NCBI RefSeq assembly: GCF_036785885.1
Contig: NC_092317.1
Span: 3,970,501 to 4,034,500 of the forward strand
Reading direction: 5' to 3'
From: Coffea arabica
Taxonomy: Eukaryota; Streptophyta; Magnoliopsida; Gentianales; Rubiaceae
Length of the DNA: 64,000 bases
The notes beneath the pieces were generated by a model. It saw only the letters and a list, made by a program, of their open reading frames with translations, did no database searches and had not been told where the DNA came from. The position numbers and the translations under genes were made by a program. This document shows, piece by piece, positions 56,679-64,000 of the stretch (position 1 is its first letter; every line of letters starts with the position of its first letter).

Positions 56679-59600
56679 TCAATCTTCATAATCTCCAGCA
56701 TTCTCAAGTAGATAATTGATTGCCAGTTCCTCGTTGCGGTCACATGCTAGGAAGGCCTCAATAACAAGGGCTCTATCAAAGCCCATTGCCTCAAGCTAAA
56801 TTGAAAAAAAACCAGCAGCTGTTAGCATAGTTAATAGATGGTACAAATAAAGCTTTTCAAAATGTCAAAAATACAAAGTAGCAAATGAAACCATAAGAAA
56901 GGGGAAGGCATTCACATACTCGCTCAATGATCTCCTGCTCTGCTGGTGTGACACTAACTGCATGGGGCATATCCTGCTCAGCCTGATCAAATAAATCCCT
57001 AGAAAAAGGAGCTAAATCAAAATCAAAACGTACGGGCATGCTCATCATTACTGCATTAGACAAACAAAGTCCACTGCTTGTTGAAGCTAGATTAAAAGAT
57101 CAAATGTCAAAGAGCTATACACCACCACCAGCAGAAAATCTATAAATATCCAACATTTTCTAGAATTGAGATAAAGAGTACCAGGCAAACACCTGTCAGA
57201 AACAAAGAAGTATTATATGTAAAAGAAAAAATAAACATAGCCCAACTAACCTTCTACGCACAATCTTGAATACAGCAGCAACTTATGACTTTCAAAAAAA
57301 AAATTGTTGCCAATATGAACTAATGGACAATGAAACAGTTTTATTATATGTTCTTTTTTTCCCATTGGACTGGTGTTTCAGTGGTCAGAACCCCCCCCCC
57401 CCCCTCTTTCTCTCTTCTCAAAGAAAAAAGACCCAAAAAATGACTGATACAAATTAAAAATGAAAAACGATCATGTGTTTTTGGTAATAACTCAATATAT
57501 GAGAGACTGGAATTGTTTTCCAGTTCCTTGAATTTTCCAGACAGTGAGTAGCCACTCACCCCTCAGAACCATCCATTGGTTCGCTGATTAATTGAAGAAA
57601 CTCTTGATGGTGCTCCTCTATTAATCTCAGTAGTTGAGGATTTTGCTTTCCGAGCTCCTGAAGCATTGGCTGTAAGAAATAAAACAACATTAGACTTTCC
57701 AAACAGAAAAAAATCAACACATATGATAGCAAAGAGCATATACAAATCTACACCTGTAAAATTTGCGGATTAGCTTGAACCATTGACCGCAAAGCTTGGA
57801 ACTGAAATGCAAATGAAAGAACAATTGTTACAAAGAAAGTTGCTGTATGAGATGATCTAATGCAAAAGCCCAATGGTAGATTCAAAAGTTGGCTATTCTA
57901 ACTTCATAGAAAACATAATCCAAATTAACAAGAAAACCACAAATTATGTTGCTCCTTGAGAAAATCAACAAAGTAATCAATTTTGTCATCAAACATTTTC
58001 TGGAGTTGTGTAAATATGATTACTTGAAGTACAAATTATGCAACAATGAACCACCACCTGTTGGTTGTTCCTAAGAAAATCAAGAGAACCAAGACCTGCA
58101 CCAGCATCACCAGAAAGATTCTCCTGGAAAGAATACATCTTGGACTTTGTAAGATACAGTATAAATGATTAAACATAGCAAACACCAGCAAAATTGAGGA
58201 GAGACCTGAGGAAACAAATTTAGTGGAGAAGAGTTGGGTGCCCCAGAAACAGCAACATCAGAGTCCAAGCCAGTTTGCGTCGCTGAATTAGTCCCAGTTG
58301 GAGCCACTGGAACAGCAACTTCTGCCATTTCTGGAATTCCCTGATATGGAAGACAAGGTCAACAATTGAGGACGACAAAGCTAAAGGTGGAGGAAAAAGT
58401 AACAGAACCTACAGAGTATAAATAGTCCACAGCTCTTTCTGGATTGTTAAAAGCAGCTCGAAGAGCTCGAGTAACTGTTTCCTTGTCCCAAGTGCCACCA
58501 CCCATATCCATTATTTGTTGAATTGTTTGCTCGAGATTAGTGCCAGCAACTAAATTAGAAGCAGCTTCTCCATAAGCATTGGAAGGTGCACTGTTGTAAG
58601 GCAAAAACAATGTATGTTAACTCTCTCATAAGAGTTGTAGTCACTAAAACTTCTACAATGACTGAGATCCATACCCAGCTGGCAGAGGCTCGTGATTAGA
58701 AGCAGATGCATTGGTCTTTGAGGCCCTATAAAGCAAAATTACATTGTTAACCAACAACCTAACATAAAAGTGGTGATTTTTACCATCCTTCATCAACTTA
58801 CAGGACTGGAGGAGGAGCTTCAGGTGGTGTAGGATTAGAAATTGCTGCAGCAGTAGCTGTAGGCTGTACAGGGGAAAAATACACAAAACATTCATTATTA
58901 CAGATAACCCCTTGCTAGAGAAATAACATATCCATCCGTTAAGAAATACCAGGGTAGAAGATGTCCCACCAGAGCCCGAAGCTTTGCTCTGCAGACATGA
59001 AAATAACCCAAAAAGATTGATAAGTAACCATCCAATTATATATTCAGAAGTCATACTGATTCTATAGGAGTTGCTAAGAGATAACAAGAATAACCATCAA
59101 CGCCATGAAGCATTGAGCACTAGAAGTGCCACCTAGAAGGTATTACACAAGGAATACACGAGGTGCACAAGACAATACCTTACTGAGCATGACCACGAGA
59201 AACCCGTCTTCAGACACTTTGTTTTCTGCCAAGGTACTTTCATCTTTCAATACCTTTCCATTATGAATCAATAACTGCTGACCACATGGATAACTATCTT
59301 TTCCTTTCATATCTTCAATGTTCTTTTTAACTGCCATAATCTGAAACCAGAAAAGTAGCATCTGAATCATTCAGAAACAAATTGTTTGACCAAAAAAAAC
59401 CATTTTATATTTGTTTTAACATTTCTGGTAGAATTCTGAAGCACCCAACAATTCAACATACTCAAAGGGAACCATTGACTGGAGAAGGGTATAAATAGAG
59501 TGAAAACAATCAACATATGCTAAAACCACAAAATATAAACAATTAAGCTGAACAAAAAAAAAGAAAAAAAAATCTGTCTTTTGTATTGTTTTTGTTGTCA

Positions 59601-60745
59601 AACCAAGCTGTATGTTGATACCACTAATAAGTGCGCCACAATTTGAATTCCATCGCCATCAAATAAATCTCAGGCTTCTCCAATTCACAATTAGTCACCA
59701 TACTTATTGCACATGTTTCCTATCATCAGAACCAAAAAATCTCAGCCTACATTAATAGCCTTTTTATTTTTTTTGGGCCCCAGGGGGGGGGTGGTTGAAG
59801 GGCCTTTGGTACTGGATAACAATATTTTATCTTTTCCCCTTCTTTTGAAGACCTCTGATCCCTAAATCAATCTCATAACCAGCACGTCATTCACTCTCTC
59901 TCTCTCTCTCTACTTCATTAAGTTACCCATTGCCTACTGTTGTCATAGGATCTGATATGGAAGTAGCACTGCAATCAAAAACCAACACCAAATCTGGCAA
60001 AGTTCCACAACAGCTTCACAAATTTGATTAGAATTATACAAATAAGGATGTCGTATATACCTGTCCAAAAAACCATTGAGGAACACAGAACTGTATCCCA
60101 CCAACAAGTCAGAGACCACTCCACTTGAAACCCCTCCGTATTTATCTATTTTTAGCCACAAAATAAGACCTACCGCCTGTCAAGCTATAACCCATTTCTC
60201 AAATTGCTCAAAGTCCAGCACTACTACTCTAACTAAAACAAGTACAACCCACTGCCCACCAAACAATTGTTTACCTAAACCATATAAGCTCTCAACATTT
60301 CTTCGCTTCCTTTTGTACACTCAACAAACATGAAGTTCCCCAAATCATCTATAACAGGGCTTGAACAAAAAACAGGGGGCAAAAAAAAAAAACAATTATT
60401 AGTGCTAAAACCATAGCTTAAATGCAAATGCCAGAACAAAAAATCTTACAAAAAAAGGATAAAACTTTAATTGAAAAACCCCTATATTTCCTATTTGCAC
60501 CATGAAAAAGCGAACGATATCTCCAAATTTATCAAATAAAACAAGAGCCTGCGAAACGAACAAAACTGAAAAAAAAGAAGCAACACTGAAAAATAAAAAA
60601 CCAGAAAACAAATTCAAATGTAATATCAAAATCACATAATTTTCAATAATATGTTATGAAAAAAGAAAAGGGATTTTACAGTGTCGCTGGGCTGAACCCT
60701 AATTTCAAAGTGGCTGCCCTTGAGAGTTTTCACAGTGAGCTTCAT
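56679..60745 (-). CDS. RAD23: RAD23 ubiquitin receptor / UV excision repair protein
   Basis: Twelve exons on the minus strand: 60745-60680, 59340-59179, 58988-58950, 58863-58802, 58725-58675, 58590-58413, 58340-58206, 58123-58058, 57801-57754, 57669-57560, 56998-56920, 56795-56679. All are in phase, and the product is 370 aa, the usual plant length. A ubiquitin-like domain (1-76, [19 protein letters not shown] to [10 protein letters not shown]) is followed by a Ser/Thr/Ala/Pro linker, UBA1 (about 145-187, [14 protein letters not shown]), an XPC-binding/STI1 domain (about 240-302, [20 protein letters not shown]), and UBA2 (about 322-366, [20 protein letters not shown]). RAD23 carries ubiquitylated cargo to the 26S proteasome and stabilises RAD4/XPC in nucleotide excision repair. 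Intron 1 is about 1.3 kb. Intron 10 has a C14 run, which is G14 in the transcript. Confidence 0.95.
57391..57404 (+). repeat. C14 homopolymer in RAD23 intron 10
   Basis: Fourteen C in a row on the plus strand, G14 in the RAD23 pre-mRNA. Length is likely to be variable. Confidence 0.9.
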
Positions 60746-61141
60746 ATCGGCGAACTCGAAATTTGATGAGACTTCTTTTGCTTTTTTGCACAAATTTTGT
60801 CCTAGGCTTTTCGATTTCGGTCGAATCAGAACGGAAAAATATGTAGGTGAAGTTCGAGGCTTTGGATTAAAGAGTTGGAGGAAAAAGGAAACCCTAGAAC
60901 CAGGCAATGCTGATTAAGGAATGCTCCAGAAAAGGAAGCGCCAGAGGGAATCAAAATAAATGTGTTTTTTGTGCGACTGCGCAAGAACGGAGGACGTGAC
61001 TTGCAAATTTGTAAACCTTTTTCTTTCTTTCTTTCTTTTTTGGTTTTAATTAATGAAAGTTGCAAATGCGCAACTCCATTTTTTTACCCCTTTGCCATTC
61101 AAAAGAGATTTTGGACGGCCAAGTTTTTCGAAATAATACAT

Positions 61142-61322
61142 GTGTGTTTGGATAGAGTATTATTTGAAATATTATTTGGAATAATTATTATAGTACTTTT
61201 TATAATGTGATGTATGTAAAATAAAAATTTAGTTCGAAATATAAAAAAATAAGTTGAAAAATATGTTTATAATGCGTGCGAAATATTATTTGAAAATATT
61301 TATCTATCGAAATCGAAACACA
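61142..61322 (+). mobile_element. MITE copy 5 (TTTGGAT...ATCCAAAC family), diverged
   Basis: Starts GTGTGTTTGGATAGAGTAT, has ATTATTATAGTACTTTTTAT and GTGATGTATGTAAAATAA, and ends near TCGAAACACAATC. The right end is worn. Confidence 0.65.
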
Positions 61323-61856
61323 ATCTTTGTTTACTAAACACATTTTTTAATCATTTTTTTATAATATTAATAATTTTTTTATCTCGCACACATTCATATC
61401 ACAAAAGCGTGATAATTATTCATATCACATCACAAAAAGTGTATTCAGCTACTTAGTGCTGTTAATAATAAATTCGTTTTCTTTTTTTTTTGAACCTATT
61501 AAAAGGAAAAAAAAAAGGGACTTATAAGTATTAAAAGATTACAAGTAATACTTTTTTTTGGATAAAATTACAAGTAATACTTCAAGGTAAATATAAGTGG
61601 ATGAGTTCTCCCACTTAATAATGTGAATTATTGTACTATAATCCTACCTAGATTTCTCTTCAAAGAAGGTGGTGAACTTGGCACCTTTGGCCTTCATTAT
61701 TCAAATCAGTTCTCCAACATTGTATTCACTGTAATTGACCAATTAATTAAGAAAAGATTTTATTACTTGAAATGTCTAATAGCCCTTTTGGGAAGTTATT
61801 ATAAAATCCAACAATAGTTACTCATGTGTAAAAAAGATAAAAATCAAAATCAAAAT

Positions 61857-62000
61857 TTGTTTGGATAGGAGGTTGTGATATGAAATAATTATTGTAGCAC
61901 TAATTGTGATATGATAAAAATGTGGTTGGAAATTGTGTGTATGATGTAAGCAAAACAAAATTTAAATTTTTTTTTTAAAAATCTTGCAATCCAAACACAC
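61857..62000 (+). mobile_element. MITE copy 6 (TTTGGAT...ATCCAAAC family)
   Basis: Starts TTTGTTTGGATAGGAGG, has ATTATTGTAGCACTAATTGT and GTGGTTGGAAATTGTG, and ends TTGCAATCCAAACACAC. Length is about 144 bp. Confidence 0.8.
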
Positions 62001-62260
62001 CCTTATTCGGATAGGTTTGGAATTGGGAAACATAACCCAACAAGGTTCAGGACGATCCAGGTTAGGGACTTGCAAATCTTAACTAGTTTCTGACTAATCA
62101 TCGCTAACCCAAGTTGTACCATAACAAGGAGACATAACCCAACTAAACCATGGAAAAAACTAGCAAGTCAATTTCCATACTCGAATGCATATATAAAGTA
62201 CACAACTTATCCCTCAAAACATAGTACATTATTTGCTCGTTACATCTGGTTGGAAAACTT

Positions 62261-62479
62261 ATGGAGGAAAGTAGTACGAATAATCATGATGATCAAAACG
62301 AATCCCAGGAGTTGGCTTATGCATGGAAGGATTATATGTCAATGAGTGTAGCAGAGTTACTGGGATGGAAGCAGCATATGTCAATGAGTGAAGCAGAATT
62401 AGAATGGAAGAATCCAAGTTCATTATTGGCCTTAAAACAATTGTTGGTGTTGCGGAAACTCTACCAAATTAAGGTATAA
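62261..62479 (+). CDS. Small unknown ORF with an internal repeat, doubtful
   Basis: A 72-codon ATG-initiated frame. It is hydrophilic and acidic at the N-terminus (MEESSTNNHDDQNESQELAY), then carries two copies of a unit YMSMSVAEL-GWK / HMSMSEAELEWK, and ends in a Leu-rich stretch. I recognise no family. The in-frame repeat is mildly in favour of coding, but it lies between MITEs and a retroelement with no visible promoter. Confidence 0.25.
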   Translation: MEESSTNNHDDQNESQELAYAWKDYMSMSVAELLGWKQHMSMSEAELEWKNPSSLLALKQLLVLRKLYQIKV

Positions 62480-62549
62480 CGAGTAAATTATTGTACCTAA
62501 AATTGCAAAATAGTAATTCTCAGGAAATATTTGGTGAGGCACATTGGTC

Positions 62550-62941
62550 TGTTTAAGTACCAATTTCCTAGACAGAATCACCTATATATGCAATTAATTG
62601 CACAATAACTCACTACAAATATACCTACAAATATAGCTACTAAATAGACAATAAAATAGAACACTAGAATTTAACGAGATTCGGCTAATTTGCTTACGTC
62701 CTCGGACACTACCGACAACTTAATATTTCACTAGAAAAAATATTACAAAGAGAGAAAAGTAAGCAAGTTATGATGCTATTGTTTGGTGTATCTTAATTGA
62801 GAAGGTAGAGAACTTATTTATAGCTTTCAAAACCTTCTCCAATTCATAAATCCACCGATGTGGGATTGTAATTGTGTCAAATAATTCAACAATTTTGGCT
62901 ATTTCAAATTCAATAATTGAGGCTTGGTTTTTAATTCAACA
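62550..62941 (-). repeat. 3' long terminal repeat of a copia element
   Basis: On the minus strand the LTR opens TGTTGAATTAAAAACC at 62941, directly after a purine-rich primer tract (AAGGTGGAGATTT). The distal end is set provisionally at 62550 (...TTAAACA). It cannot be confirmed because the partner LTR is outside the window. Confidence 0.6.
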
Positions 62942-64000
62942 AATCTCCACCTTGGTATAATTTCTAATCCTACCAAAAATACAAATCTTTTCCCTCAAAA
63001 TTCGGTGGAGTTTTCAAATGCGTTGTCAAGCACCAATCTTCAAGTTGTGCACAACATTTATCAAATTCAAACAGTGTTAAAATTTGATAGTTGTCACAAC
63101 CTTTGTAAGCATATCGGCAGGATTCTCTTTGGTCTGAATCTTTTGAAGTAGTATCGTACTATCTTCCAAAATCTTCCACACAAAATGATACCATACGTCG
63201 ATATGCTTCGTCATTGCATGATAAACCTGGTTTTTTGCTAAATGAATAGCACTCTGACTATCACAATGAACTTTGAAAGGCTTCTGTGCGATTCCCAATT
63301 CATCAAGCAACCCATGAACCCAAATTACTTCCTTAACAGCCTCCGTAACTGCCATATATTCCGCCTCTATTGTAGACAAAGCAACCCTTGATTGTAAGGT
63401 AGACCTCCAACTGACTTGTGCCTTAGTAAGTATAAACACATACCCAATCGTTGATCGATGTGTATCTTGATCACCTGCGTAGTCGGAATCACAATATCCA
63501 ACTGCGCCTTGACCAATCTTCTCATCCCGCTCAAATACTAATCCAACATCTACGGTATTCAAAATGTACCGTAAAATTCATTTCACAACCTGCCAATGCT
63601 CATTGCCAGGATCATGCATGTACCTGCTCAGAATTTCAACTGCTTGTGAAATGTCGGATTTTGTACACACCATAGCATACATCAAGTTACCCATCGCATT
63701 TGCATATGGTACATTTGCCATATATTCTCGTTCTGCATCATTCTTTGGAGATAACGATGCACTGAACTTGAAATGAGGAGCAAGTGGAGTACTAACAGGT
63801 TTGGTCTTTTCATTCATGCCAAACCTCTTTAATACTTTACTAAGATACTCTTTCTGAATCAAATAAAACCTCCCCAATCTTCTATCTCTACTTATCTCCA
63901 TGCCGAGAATTTTCTTGACTTCACCGAAATCCTTCATTTCAAACTCTCGACTCAAATGAGATTTTAATTTTTCAATCTCACCTTGATCCTTGGAAGCTAT
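62550..64000 (-). mobile_element. Ty1/copia LTR retrotransposon, 3' portion (fossil, runs off right edge)
   Basis: Minus-strand pol remnants show the end of the reverse transcriptase domain (EMKDFGEVKKILGMEISRD, the region after the copia YVDD site) and RNase H (GYCDSDYAGDQDTHRSTIGY, VALSTIEAEYMAVTEA, HCDSQSAIHLAKN), followed by a purine tract and the 3' LTR. The family is Ty1/copia. The part in view looks broken, with about one visible break. Gag, protease, integrase and the 5' LTR would lie to the right. Age cannot be estimated from one LTR, but the domains are still easily recognised, so it is not ancient. Confidence 0.88.

Larger units (their letters stand above)
60746..62549. other. RAD23 promoter side and MITE-rich spacer
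   Basis: RAD23 5' UTR and promoter to about 61.1 kb, then two or three MITE copies, AT-rich DNA and one small ORF (62261-62479). The piece at about 61325-61445 contains TCATATCACATCACAAAAAG, the family interior in reverse, so a further broken MITE copy is likely there. Confidence 0.6.

Noticed and set aside
1-64000. CRISPR arrays, bacterial operons, rRNA or tRNA genes
   Set aside because: The window is plant nuclear DNA; no regularly spaced repeats of CRISPR type and no convincing tRNA or rRNA sequence were seen by eye. A tRNAscan run would be needed to exclude a single tRNA.

Overview
The window is nuclear DNA from a flowering plant. The genes have many short introns with GT/AG borders, the intergenic DNA is AT-rich, and the gene families are plant ones (two-repeat AP2 factor, tubby-like protein, GH17 and GH28 enzymes, nepenthesin-type protease). 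Protein motifs fit a eudicot, probably an asterid. A coffee-like relative is my guess from repeat style, not something the sequence proves.

Layout, left to right. (1) The 5' part of an ASG1-like gene (minus strand) runs off the left edge and has ABRE/G-box motifs upstream. (2) A non-autonomous hAT element lies at 1.24-1.97 kb. (3) A complete, young Mutator-like element fills 5204-11321. It has about 280-bp TIRs, a perfect 9-bp target-site duplication, a six-exon MURA transposase with one in-frame stop, and a convergent second gene coding a GRF-zinc-finger/coiled-coil/membrane protein. (4) Next come an aspartyl protease (12.0-14.0 kb) and a TFIIIC tau55-like subunit (16.2-18.2 kb, minus). (5) A conserved gene block then runs from 21.9 to 60.7 kb: a WRI3/WRI4-type AP2 factor with a 9-nt microexon, TLP8, a plastid-targeted Rossmann protein of the At1g16080 type, a membrane-anchored GH28 protein, a small one-helix membrane protein ('ephrin-A3'-annotated family), SERINC, two tandem GH17 glucanases, and RAD23. 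(6) The right edge holds MITEs, a small unknown ORF and the 3' end of a Ty1/copia element.

The single-copy genes of block 5 appear to follow the order of Arabidopsis At1g16060, 16070, 16080, 16170, 16180 and 16190, recalled from memory. The GH28 gene and the GH17 pair would be extra in this lineage. No operon-like logic is expected. The functional links I can see are local: the two MULE genes are driven from opposite TIRs, and the GH17 pair was duplicated together with its promoters.

Exon borders were assigned by hand from GT/AG sites, reading phase and family homology. Every multi-exon model below keeps frame across all of its junctions. Where two acceptors are possible I say so.
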